This document shows positions 35,882 to 46,401 of a DNA stretch of 64,000 nucleotides, piece by piece. The notes below the pieces were generated by a model. That model worked only from the letters and a program-made list of their open reading frames with translations, was not told where the DNA came from and made no database searches. The first letter of the stretch is position 1. Every line of letters begins with the position of its first letter. The position numbers were made by a program, and so were the translations under genes. Origin of the DNA: Paramyrothecium sp. XJ0827 (Eukaryota > Ascomycota > Sordariomycetes > Hypocreales > Stachybotryaceae); assembly GCA_020881915.1 (NCBI GenBank), contig JAJFPB010000006.1:558001-622000 (forward strand), given 5' to 3'.

Positions 35882-37476
35882 TTATACATCCCAACCCTCT
35901 TCATCGAAATCAATATTCATTTCATCATCCATCTCCACAGCCTCTACCATCATCGCTAGCTGCTCCTCCGAAGAGATGAGCTTCCTCGCGAACCAGTTGC
36001 CCATGCACTCTAACCTCTGGAGGTTCTCTGGCGATAACCTAAGCCTGTCCCAGCTCTGCGTACGGCGTGCGCCCGAGAATTGTTGTTCTGGTTCAGCGGA
36101 GGAGGGTGCGATTGAGAGAATATTGATGGCCATACGGTGGAGACGAGGATAGCGCCGGCGCTGCTCTGGAACTAACCACCACTGAAGAGGAGTTATCTTT
36201 AGAGCATCAAGATCGATAGTTTTATCTTCAATAAACGCCGTAAACGTATCTTCATCCTCTTGCGAAGTAGATTGAACTCTTAGACGACGTTTCAGCCGGT
36301 CTAATTCATTCTCTATCCTCTTCTTCGAGGATGGATGAGACGTATCGATATCAGCAGCAGCAGCAGGGAGTGATTCATGAGGGAGATGCGCGTATTGCTT
36401 CTGCCAGATCGAATAAGCAGCATCAATAGTCTTGATGCCACTCTTCAGGCCAGTTCTGAAGAAGATAATGCTTCCGCTTCGAGGGATCGAGAAGCATCGC
36501 GGCGGCGTATACTGGCGTTGACTCAACGAGGGCGTAGTATTTATCAAGGATAAACCAGCCCATCTCAATAGAATGAACCATGCGGAGGTCCTTCTCTGGG
36601 CCTGATTTACCGGTATATAGCACCTATAAAACATCAGCTTTAAGCATTGTCTTGATGAAATAGGATAAACCTTCTGATCCTCAAAGAAGGTGAGGATAGC
36701 ATCCATCAGTGTAAGGCTCTGGGATAATGAAGCCTCACTGCCTTCAACCCATAGCGTACCACTAGCAAATACAGAGAGAAACCTCTCCGTACGCTTAAGT
36801 GTATCCCACTCAACACCATTGAGTCGAAAGTTATCGCATTCAAGGTGTTTATCAATGAAGTCCTTAATCTCTCGCTCCTTGCGTGTCGTACGCTTGATGA
36901 GATGATAGCATGAGGACCATCGAGTGTCGTTATCAATCCCTAATGTAATGCCGACAGCCTCTATCCATCGGTCATGATGGATAGAGCTGTTTCGAAGCCA
37001 TACAGCTAGGGTATGAAGCTTCTGGAGCGCAGTAGTAGCACCCCAGCCTTCGAAACCTTTATGCTTCGCTTTAACTTTACCCCCTCTTCTCTGGGCTTGT
37101 TCATGAGCTCTTATTGAGGCCGGATTATCCTCAACGACCGGTACATCAAGGTAGGCCGAGAATAGCTTGTAAGGGTCGGTGTCTTCCGTCTCTTCAATAG
37201 CCGCCAGAGCAGCTTTGAGTGCTTCTTTTGAGGTGGCAAGGAGAAAGGCTTGAAGGGCAAGGTTAAGAATATGATCAAGGCAGCGGATGCGGTGCGTAAC
37301 TGGATCATAATCAATCTGTTCGATATAAGTAAATACTCATGTAAAAGCTAGTGTATACAAACCCCAAATGCAAGTTTTAGAGACCGGGAGAGCCCTATGA
37401 GTAGAGTATCATTTGAAGTGGCGTTATCTCCAGTGTGATAGCCGAGTTTCGTTGTTACCCCGAAGGATTTAAGGGT
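35882..37476 (-). pseudogene. hAT-family transposase, N-terminally truncated and frameshifted
   Basis: Minus-strand hAT transposase remnant. From 37476 downward the reading gives RTLKSFGVTTKLGYHTGDNA, then an intron, YDPVTHRIRCLDHILNLALQ, DNDTRWSSCYHL, a second intron before VLYTGKSGP, the PVYAAAMLLDPSKR block, and a C-terminal dimerisation domain (SSAEPEQQFSGARR, RLRLSPENLQRLECMGNWF) ending at 35882. A one-base frameshift lies near 36430, in the segment EEWHQD. The N-terminal zinc finger and first catalytic region are missing, because the gene is cut at about 37476 by Copia sequence. It could not make an active transposase. Confidence 0.85.
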
Positions 37477-38480
37477 GCGGGGATGATAATCTTCGTCAAA
37501 GACAAAACCTACATTGCCGTTTACGTGGACGACTTGCTCATCGCAGGCCCATCAAAGGGGACATCGAAATGATTAAACAAAGCCTCAACAAGCGGTTCAG
37601 CATGACAGACCTTGGGCCCTGCCATGTCTACCTAGGCATGTCTATTACTCGAAACCGCAGACAGCGGATACTGAGCCTGTCGCAAGAGGGGTACATTGAG
37701 AAAGTCCTGGAGGAATTCGGACTACGGGACTCCAAACCGACTGCGACCCCAGTGGCAACAGCGAAGCTAGAACCCGCGCTTGACGATGACGAAACCAACA
37801 CGGATCGCAAGCACTGGTACGCCAAAGCAATCGGGTGTCTGATGTACGCAATGCTGGGCACCAGACCAGACATTGCATTCGGCGTCTCGCTCTGCAGCCG
37901 TTATCTCGCTAAACCTACTAAGACTCACGAAGCCGCGGTGAAACGCATCATGAGGTACCTACGAGGAACCTGCGATTTCAAGCTCAAGTTCCAAGGAGAC
38001 CTTCGCCCATTGACGGGATATACGGACTCTGACTGGGCCGGAGACACCGAGACTCGACGGTCCACTGCCGGGTATATCTTCAATATCGGCAGCGGTGCAA
38101 TCAGCTGGGCTGCAAAGCGGCAGCAGTCGGTGGCCCTGTCTACTTGCGAGGCCGAATACATGGGGCAGACTCAGGCAACTAAGGAGGCCATTTGGCTGCG
38201 GACCTTACTACAAGAACTCTTGAGAGGCGTAGATGCCACAAACCAATTAGCTGCTACAATCATCTACGGCGATAATCAGGGTGCCATAGCGATGGCTAAG
38301 AACCCCAGTACCACTCCCGTACGAAGCACATTGCAATTCAAGAGCATTTTGTGCGAGAAAAGACGGCCAGCGGAGAGGTTGAGATGAAATATATCCCGAC
38401 CGACAAACAAGTGGCTGATGGACTCAAAAGCACTCCCCAAGGATCGTTTTCAGGTGTTCCGGAAGGCCCTGGGAGTTGTC
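37477..38480 (+). pseudogene. Ty1/Copia reverse transcriptase-RNase H fragment
   Basis: Plus-strand remnant of a Copia polyprotein. It starts within the RT palm, with the catalytic YVDD box at about 37522-37533, has a one-base frameshift near 37557, then reads on through YLGMSITRNR, GCLMYAMLGTRPDIAF and SLCSRYLAKP. The RNase H part follows with YTDSDWAGD, VALSTCEAEYM and GDNQGAIAMAKN, and a second frame change near 38335. Gag, protease, integrase and most of RT are absent. It abuts the hAT gene directly at its 5' side. Confidence 0.88.
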
Positions 38481-38714
38481 GGACCGGATGAGTAAAGCTA
38501 TTCGGGCCAGAAAGAGGATCCACGCTACGAGGCTTTGCGGTTTCTGAAACACATTCAACACGTGTTACCCTGAGCCACTGCGCGAGGATCCAGTGGGAGT
38601 CTACTACCCCGATTACCATGTACAATGGCAGCTCGTCCAACTCACCTCAACAACCGCTAGAAGGTCAGTAAGTGACCCGGCCGCACTGGTTGCAATTCCC
38701 GACCAGACCAAGAA

Positions 38715-39130
38715 GATCTGGCAAAAGACGAACTCGAAGGCTCGGGGGCTGTGTCAGCGGACCAAAGCCGGGAAGGAAAGCTGCATGGGTTGCAAGTCCT
38801 GGACCAGGCCATGGAACCTTGGTACTGCGAGCAGCCGCAGTTATTGCCAACGAGCACCAGGGCCCCAGGCTGCTAACACGGCCTGGCGCGCTACTAATAC
38901 GGCGTAATGGATCTGGCAAAAGATGACTCGAAGGCTTCGGGGGCTGTACAAGTGGACCGAAGCCGGGAAGGCCGCTGCCTGGGTTGCAATTCCGGACCAG
39001 ACCATGGACCTTGGTACTGCTAACAGCCGCAGTGATCGCCAACGGGCACCAAGGACAGATGCTGCTAACACGGCGCAATGGATCTGGCAAAAGATGAGCT
39101 TCCGGCTTTGGGTGCGGTACTCAGTGGACT
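38715..39130 (+). repeat. Imperfect tandem repeats in Copia 3' region
   Basis: Three units starting with GATCTGGCAAAAGA at about 38715, 38910 and 39081 (spacings 195 and 171 bases). Units share a GGACCAAAGCCGGGAAGG-like block, TTGCAATTCCGGACCAGACC, CTTGGTACTGC and GCTAACACGGCGCAATG. The third is partial. The sequence is non-coding. Confidence 0.75.
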
Positions 39131-39330
39131 GAAGCCGTGAAGAGTAGATACCGAGGCGGGCTGCAGTGGGAGCCTTGTCCTATCCAAGACAATATTCCCC
39201 ACGAGCCCGGGACGGCATCGATATTTCCAGTAACACTCTTTCCTCTTTTCACCCACGAAGGTGTTTTAAGGTTTTAATGAGGTTGCTGAGAACTGGTAGA
39301 CTGAGTACCACCGCCTTGCTCGAGTGGGAG

Positions 39331-39441
39331 TGTTGGAGGTCACGTGTGTGGACGATCAAGTCTGTGGCAAACTGTATATAAGCGGTGACTCTTCCACCTC
39401 TCATTGTGTAATAAGTAACCTGCAATCTTTCCATTTCAACA
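39331..39441 (+). repeat. Copia 3' long terminal repeat (111 bases)
   Basis: Begins TGTTGGA and ends TTCAACA, the short inverted termini of a Copia LTR. It is preceded by the purine-rich GAGTGGGAG and contains TATATAAG in the middle. The matching 5' LTR is missing. Its last base abuts the right TIR exactly. Confidence 0.7.
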
Positions 39442-39665
39442 GACATCTGGGAGGCGGCTGAGAATGATGGAAAAGAGCAGCAGGAATTGTATTCAGCTTG
39501 ATAATTAGGAATTCATTGCAGTTCTGAATCTCGGGATTCTGAAACCCGCCAGCCTCAAAACTCGAAATGCAGTTGTGGAGTTGTGCCAAATTGGGGGCTG
39601 ACATAATCCGCACGCCTACACGTGCAGAAGTGGAGAGGCGCCTAGGCGTGTCCCTATGGGGCCCC
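39442..39665 (-). repeat. Right terminal inverted repeat (224 bases)
   Basis: Reverse complement of 35367-35589. Its inner edge coincides with the end of the Copia LTR, so the original element sequence inward of this point has been lost or replaced. Confidence 0.85.
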
Positions 39666-39674
39666 GTGAAGCAT
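39666..39674 (+). repeat. Right target-site duplication
   Basis: GTGAAGCAT directly outside the right TIR, identical to 35358-35366. Confidence 0.8.
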
Positions 39675-41372
39675 ACCGACGTTAGTAATAAAGAATAAGC
39701 AGGCAAGGCAGGGGTGCTGCTCTGACTAGGGTAGAAATGTAACGGCGGCTGGGGTACAATGTCATCTTGTTATCTTCTGATGAAGATATGCCAATCGAGA
39801 TTGCGTTTCATGCAAGCTTTCGCTGATGTAGGATTAATCATGGCAACTGACATATGCAAAGACGGCTGACGCGTCATGGAGGCGATCCAGCCGTGCCGTG
39901 CCGTGCCGTGCGCGTGCCGTCCCGTGTCGTGATGTGCATGCCAATTGCAAGGTGCGGGGTTGATGGTGTTGAATGAACCCTTAAGCCTAACGCAGTCTGG
40001 ATAGTTTCCCATACGGAATCAGTGTGCCTCCACGGGTTACTGCTGTCAGGTAAAAATCAGGTGTGGAACAGGGTCACAGCTTAGAATGTATGCAACAAGG
40101 TACTAAGCATATTCTGTGTACAAATGAGCGACGTTTTTTTTTTTAAGTAAGGCGTACCATTATGCCCACAATCCAAGCGTAGATGCCTCAGGCCACACCA
40201 TCTCGACAACTGCTTGACAGGTTGTTCAGTAGCAGCCAATAACAAACTCGGTTCTTGGTAGGATCCTGTGACAATGGCCATGTGTGCCTACATAGTGGCT
40301 GAGTATCGCTCTAGCAAGCCTCGATATGCGGCCTGCTGAATCCCACAGGCACCTTGCGTCATGCAAGATGCACGAAAAGCCACCCTTATCAGGTCACGAA
40401 GATTTTCAAACACTCCGGACTGTGCGTTGGTGATTGTAAGCCCCCCAACAGGAAGAGGCATTCACTAGCGGACACTGCCCGAACGCTGCCACAATTTGGG
40501 AGTATTGGGCCGGAACATGGTGCGCGATTTCACCTAAATTGGTGCATTCTTGCGACGAGTCCTTGCAACTCTATGATCCGCAGCAGCCTCGTATAATAAC
40601 AAAAGCCCTAATTAGGCAGCCCCATAAACGGATATGCGTAATGGCCTCCAGACACCGTGGCGTGGCGTGACAGGGCTCATTCATCATGCTCAACCCCGAA
40701 GGGCGCATGTGCTGGTCTATGAGACTCATACCATTCGTGGTAACGAAGCACAGTCCTCAGGTAGTGTTGCCCGAAACTCGCCGTGAATTCTCCTGTACCG
40801 TGAATCGAGTGGATTGATAATGTCTCCGCTTCTCCATCTACCTAAACCTAAAAGCCCTGCCCCTAAATTTGCCATGGGGGAACGCGTCATCTGTGGCATG
40901 ATCAAATCGTGTCACAAGTGATTCATGCACTGTTTAGAGACCCAGGAATGGAGAGTGGTGCTTTCAGATATGGTCTGGGCATATCACTTGTCGTTCAATT
41001 CTACGCCGACTACTGTCTCCAACATCATCGAACACGTGATCTGATGTCTTACTGAGGCCGATGGTGTTGCAAGTTTGCAAACTCATCGTCCCATTTGTCA
41101 TGCACAAACCATCGTCGGCCTCGCTGCTGGAAAAAGAAGCACAGATAGGGTAGTTGAAGAGGCATATTGCCAATTGAAACATCGATATGTCATGTTGCAA
41201 TGTACTCTAATCAGATTTGCGTTCGAAAGTCAATGATTTTAGACAGATGCTATGAGAATTATGACTTCATGGCGTGCAAACCTAGAACAATTAGCTGCCT
41301 GCCACCATCTGCCATCCAAGGTATTGCTTATTGAATGCCTTCCATCGAACTCTGTTCAATGGTAAGAAACTG
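39675..41372. other. Gene-free region with a short CCGTG repeat
   Basis: About 1.7 kb between the transposon and the second P450. Contains a short tandem array of CCGTG units at 39891-39931. Frames are short and domain-less. Confidence 0.5.
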
Positions 41373-43100
41373 CTAATCCTCCGTAGAAAACCCTCCCCAA
41401 GTCTTTATTCGGGGCTGAAACACTAGATTAGGACCTTGGTGCTGCCCAGCGAATATATCATATAGTTGATATTCCTCGGGTCGATGCCTCCCGTCTGTTC
41501 GTCCTGACCTACCCCCCCCTACCAGTCCAGCCTCACCTGGAGCCTTCTTGAAATCGAAGAACCAGAGAGTGCGTGCTATTGTCAAACTAGCTTCCATGTA
41601 AGCCATCGTTCGGCCTGCACAGGACCGGTCGCCTAGGATGAATGGAACAAAAGCCTTGTGCATGGTCTCGTGAGCCGCATCCAAAGGGGCGAGCCAGCGC
41701 TCGGGGTTCCAGGTAAACGAGTCCGGAAAGTAGTCTTCATTGTGGAAAAGAGCGTATAAGTTGACGCCGACCTGTGTGCCCTGTGGAATGTGGTGCCCAT
41801 CCACCACGAATGTCTCTCCAGGTCCAGTAACTGTGCTATCATGCTGACGCCACAAGGTCGAGGTAGTTGGTGGCGACATACGTATTGACTCATTGATACA
41901 TGCCCGGAGATACTGACAGCTCTTGAGCTTTTCTCCCGCTGTAACCTGACTGTCATCTTCAAATGTAGAACGAATCTCTGCTGCTAGAGTATCATAAGCC
42001 TTGCAGTTCTGTGAGAGGTAGAAGAAGGTAGCGCTCATAGCAGTCGAAACTGTACTCCCCCCAGCCATTATAAAGAACATTGCTTCGGACCACACCTCAC
42101 CCTGTTCAATTCCATCCTTGTCGTCGCCAATGTGGTCTGCCAGGACCTTGTATAGATCGTGGCGGATGTCCTTTGGCTCGGAGATACGCGTCTGGATCAT
42201 GTGCTGCACTGCGTTGCTGAACTTGATAAATTGTTGCTTTCCAATCGTCAGAAGGACATTCTCGATAGGCGCCAAAAATGGCATTTGCATGTAGATATTA
42301 AGTCTCCAAGCGGCATCGTCGATTGCAGGTTGTAGGAAACGATACGTTCCCTCAGTTTGTGTTTTTAAACGATATCCAAATGCGAGCAAACCGACCACGT
42401 CGATTGCCAGACGCTGACAAACTGGAGTGAGGTCGACCGGTGTTTGATCCTTGCAGTTACGAAAAAGTTCTCGCAAGAAGATATCCACCTCGGCTCTTAT
42501 GGAAGGTTCGAAAGAACGCATCCCGCCATCGGTTAATGCTTCACTCATCAACCTTCGTTTTCTGCGGTGTTGGACTCGGTCGACAGCATTGAACACGCTC
42601 GGAAAAGGTCGACCTAGTTGTGATGCCACATAGGCCTGCCCTTTCGTAACTTTGGGGTTGGGATAGATGTCTGGTTTACTTTTGAGCATGGTTTCAGTGT
42701 GTTTATGTGAGCGTCTCACCATAGAGGGCTTCAACGGTGTTGAATAATAGCCGTTTGGGTGCTTGTCGGACAACAGGACCTAACTCAAAATACGTTCATT
42801 AGCGGAGCCTGGACAAAGTAATATGTTGCTCGTACCATATTTCTGAAAGCTCTGGTGAATCGCAATGTGCTGATTTTTTCTCAACGCTAGCCAGCCGCCA
42901 TACGCGTCGGAAAACCTTCCCAAAAATGGGCCAGGATAGCTGCGTAATGGATCGAACAGCAGGCAATAACACCCTCGTAGAAACAACTAGACTGGTCAGG
43001 TTCGATGTATCATGAACCGGCAGAGGACAATATATCTTACCCACGGTATGATGCAACAAGCTGCGTACAACGCCAAATTAAACATATCGAGATATCCCAT
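41373..43100 (-). CDS. Cytochrome P450 monooxygenase (cluster D)
   Basis: Membrane-anchored haem monooxygenase, presumably oxidising the product of the neighbouring PKS. Four exons on the minus strand (43100-43041, 42986-42836, 42779-42720, 42670-41373) encode 522 residues. The short first exon gives a hydrophobic anchor, the second the hinge LRSYPGPFLG, and the third and fourth join as ALYDIYPNP, which proves the splice. Motifs are the I-helix FIMAGGSTVSTAM, K-helix ESIR, PERW, and the haem loop FILGDRSCAG with its Cys ligand. All canonical residues are present, unlike the P450 of cluster A. Length is normal for the family. Confidence 0.9.
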
Positions 43101-43973
43101 GGCGAGCAAGGGGAAGTATCGAGAATACTCTATGAATCAGCCTACGCCTTCGGAGCTGTAGCGTAGAAATTTTGCGGAGAAAAGGGGCTTGAGATGTTGA
43201 GGAAAAGATGACAGACAATCGGGATAAGAAGTGGACGACGCGAGGATACCCATTCCATTTGCTCTGCGCTGCTTGCCAAGATGTTTGTGCTGTTGGCTTA
43301 AACACTTACCGAAAGAGAAAGTGGAACGCCACTGTTGGCCAACCAAGCCATCCTCCCGCAGGGTCTGCAAAGCTACCGCAGCATTGCAATACCACCCTAC
43401 ACCTGGTCTAACGCCACCTGCAGCTTCCTTGCTTAGGTGCTGAACAAGATTGGGGTTTACGCTGGCCGTCGCATTCTACGACGAGATTGCACCACTCGGT
43501 CCGTTTTCCCTCACCCTGGTTTTGTTCGCTACCTGCGCATCTACCTGTGCATCTCATGGTACGCTGCCTAATGCTGTAGATTTACAATGTACGGAGGGGC
43601 GTGGGAAGTAGTAGTGCACCTCCCCCCACCGCGTGCAGGTAGCTCCCACACTATGCATGGTAAGGTGATTTATTAATCGTATGCATCGAACAGGGATCGA
43701 ACGCTGAATATGTGCCCATGCTTATTGCTAGGGTGACTGTAATGGGACTTCATCACAATGCATAATGGTACCTGGTGGGAGGATGTCACGCGTGAAGCAA
43801 TGATTCAAGGTCGCGAAAATGGCTCCAACTCCATCTGTTTAAGCTTATGGAAGTAGAAAGATAGCAAGACCACAACAAAACATAGAACAGAAGTGGTTAG
43901 TTACAATTTACATTATGAACTGACCACATGCAACTGCTTGGCTCTCAAACTTGCGACTTCCCTTCCTCCTCAT
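43101..43973. other. Gene-free spacer
   Basis: About 870 bases between the P450 start and the end of the rhodopsin-domain gene, with short frames only. A tRNA-like T-arm near 43690 has no matching acceptor stem and was not accepted. Confidence 0.5.
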
Positions 43974-45591
43974 TCAGACTGAACTGTTCGGCATCCACGG
44001 ATGTTGACGGGGTTCAAGCTGGGGATGATTTGGGCGCACAGAATTGGTAGCTTCCCGCATTTCAATCTTGGTATGGCGAAAAATGCCTCCATTCGGCTGA
44101 GTGAAATGGTGCTCGCTACTGATTCGATCATCCTCTGCAGCACTCTCGAGCTCATTCAGCCGAACTTGACTGTGGTTTCCTAATTGGGAGAGCTCATACT
44201 CATGGTGCTGATGGCCACCTTTGCTACGAGACTTTTGCGTAGAACTCCCGGAAATCGCCGAGGAATCCTGGTTGGTGAGCTGTGTTGGTCCCCAAGATCT
44301 CATTGAAGTAATAATACGGTACCCGAAACCGCTGGTGAATGCCTTTGGGGTGCCTGGTATATCTGTGCACTCATTAGCTTTTTTAATGCTAAAATCCAGC
44401 ACACCGGGAAATTCTCCGGTCCACTTACTGAAGACCAGCATTACACATGTCATTTCAGCAAAAGCCCACAGGTATAGCGGGCCAACACTGTAATTAGTGT
44501 CGCCCTCTCCCGGGTATCGCAGCGCGTGGTTGGCATATACCCTCCCGGCAGCACATGCCAAAGTTCTGTGACCTGTTAGATAGTGAATACGCTCAAGAAC
44601 GCAACGAGGGAAGCATACAAAATGCCAATTGAGAAGATGACTGACACCCCTAGCTTCTTCTGCTTGTTCATCTGCAATTTCCAGATGACTCTCTGTGGGA
44701 GAAGTAAGATGACAAGGTCAATGGCGAGATTAAAGTATGCGCTCGCAAGGTCTATAGCCTTTTTGTTGATGCATTTCGCGTCAACCCAGGGCTCCCATAG
44801 AGCATGAAGTGGGATGCACGTAAGAGCTTCCGTAACCATGATTGAGAGATACAACGACAAATTCAAGCTGATCGCGATGACACTTGCCCAGAAAAACGCG
44901 TTGCGGGTGCCATCCGGTAGAAAAATGTGCCCTAAGATGAACGGGTTAGTGAAAAAAGCCCTACTGCAGATGCCATGCCTACTCTCGTACTCCACTCAAG
45001 AAGGATGGCTGTCTTGGCGAAAATCATTGTTACTGGGTAGGCTACTGTGAGAATCACTGCAGTCTTCATCAGTGTTAGCTTGCTATGGAGCGAACTGCTG
45101 TGCTTATTAACATACCTTCAGAACCTCTTGTAGGTCTCGGAAACGTATGTCCCACTGGTGAACAAAGTAGCCACCATAGTGTAGCTGCGCGTAAAAGGTG
45201 TATGCAGTGACTGCATATCCTCCCTAAGAGATCTGTTTAGAATGGCGTTGAGTAAGGATTGCGTCTGTGAGGAAGCCTACCAGTGCCACGAATCCAAGAT
45301 CTGTCAATTAGGTCATGTGAGCAGGTAACAAAGTTGGCCTTGATACATGTCAAGTAACCTACAATCTTCTTTTCTTAGTTTTTTTGTAATGAACAGTCGA
45401 CTTATGAGGCGCAACACGAAGGTGATTGACACAAAGGAGATGCACAGTATTGAGACTCCAATAGCCAAGCCGTTGAGGTTTCCTGGTTTACTGAAATCGG
45501 AGGCGATACCCTCAGGGTGCGGCATAGCTGGGCCATTCAGAACCAGTTGTTGTTGAGCCTGAGAAAGGAGCGGAAACTGGCGAATGTCCAT
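43974..45591 (-). CDS. Rhodopsin-domain (PTH11/SAT4-like) integral membrane protein
   Basis: Seven-helix membrane protein, second member of this family in the window. Six exons in phase (45591-45363, 45300-45281, 45223-45116, 45063-44991, 44931-44619, 44565-43974) encode 444 residues. The joins restore KKLRKEDYLGFVAL, GGYAVTAYTF, EVLKTAVILTVAY, LLEWRHIFLPDGTRNAFFW and SIGILTLACAAGRVY, all family-like. The exon at 45300-45281 is only 20 bases. The cytoplasmic tail is about 130 residues, His/Ser/Glu-rich and poorly conserved in type. It is divergent from the MFS exporter. Function is not known; sensing or membrane-associated catalysis are both possible. Confidence 0.85.
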
Positions 45592-46401
45592 ACTCGCCAA
45601 TGAAAACTAAAGACGATGAATTGAGAAGCCTGTTGAATAAGGTCTGGATGATTAAGATGGAACTCAGTATTACAAGAGTGCAGCAAAGACATCAAAAAGT
45701 CGCAGAAGTTATGTTCGTGTGCTTATATGAAAACTTAAATAGCGGGGGAGAAGGTTTGGTTCGAAGAATCTGTGTGCAAAACACAGACGGCTCAAGTTTG
45801 TGGCAAACTCAGCTCATGTCATTTCAGGACGACGCGTGCACGGGTAGGAGGCGGGGTGGGGGGCGTGAGGCCTCATTCACCCCCTCCCTTGTCATTGAAG
45901 CGGAGCTACTCTCTCCTAGTTTGTTACTTATCGAAGTTCTTTTGTCATGGGGGCGAAGACGGCATGATTGCGCTGCAGGATGGTACCATCCACCGTACGG
46001 ACCCCAGCCTGGTGAGGGGAATGGTCGAGAATTGCACTGCCAACTGCATAAAGACTGACCGGATTAGCGATACCATCAGTAGGAAACATGCAGACACGAT
46101 TCAAGGACGGCCCGAGCTCAATATTGTATCTGCATGGTCCCAAAAACCATTGACTCAGGGGTCCCGCCCAAATTCATCATGCTCTCTTGCGTGCCCACTT
46201 TTTGCGTCTGCATCTCATTCCTCACTTGATCTGGGCCGTCTTCGCTGTACGACTTCCTACTATTTCTTCTCTTCTTGATCTCGCATCACCACGCTAAAAC
46301 AGCCCGCGATAACATCAGATCCCACGGTGTTTGTATCTTTCCAAACCCCAAAAGTCGGTAACACACACAGCTTTTGTGAAGTTGTTATTTTGTTCGCAAA
46401 T
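45592..46401. promoter_or_regulatory. Divergent promoter between rhodopsin-domain gene and MFS exporter
   Basis: 810 bases serving two divergent genes, with a purine-rich GGGG-containing tract near 45846-45868. Frames here are short and domain-less. Confidence 0.45.

Larger units (their letters stand above)
35367..39665. mobile_element. Composite DNA transposon with long inverted repeats, carrying hAT and Copia remnants
   Basis: A 4.3-kb unit bounded by 223/224-base inverted repeats and a perfect 9-base direct repeat. From left to right it holds the left TIR, a 49-codon frame, a 12-base-type tandem repeat, a minus-strand hAT transposase cut off near 37476, a plus-strand Copia RT-RNase H segment, about 900 bases of non-coding Copia 3' sequence with tandem repeats, a Copia LTR and the right TIR. 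Long TIRs with a 9-base duplication suggest a Mutator-like element. The internal hAT transposase (hAT duplications are 8 bases) could instead be the original transposase, later broken by Copia. The TIR identity points to recent mobility. Confidence 0.75.

Noticed and set aside
43681..43745. tRNA-like T-arm (GTTCGATCC) on the minus strand near 43690
   Set aside because: No matching 5' acceptor stem, D-arm or anticodon arm at the right distance.
45772..46278. Plus-strand frame of 168 codons between the rhodopsin-domain and MFS genes
   Set aside because: Low-complexity, no domain, and it sits in a divergent promoter.
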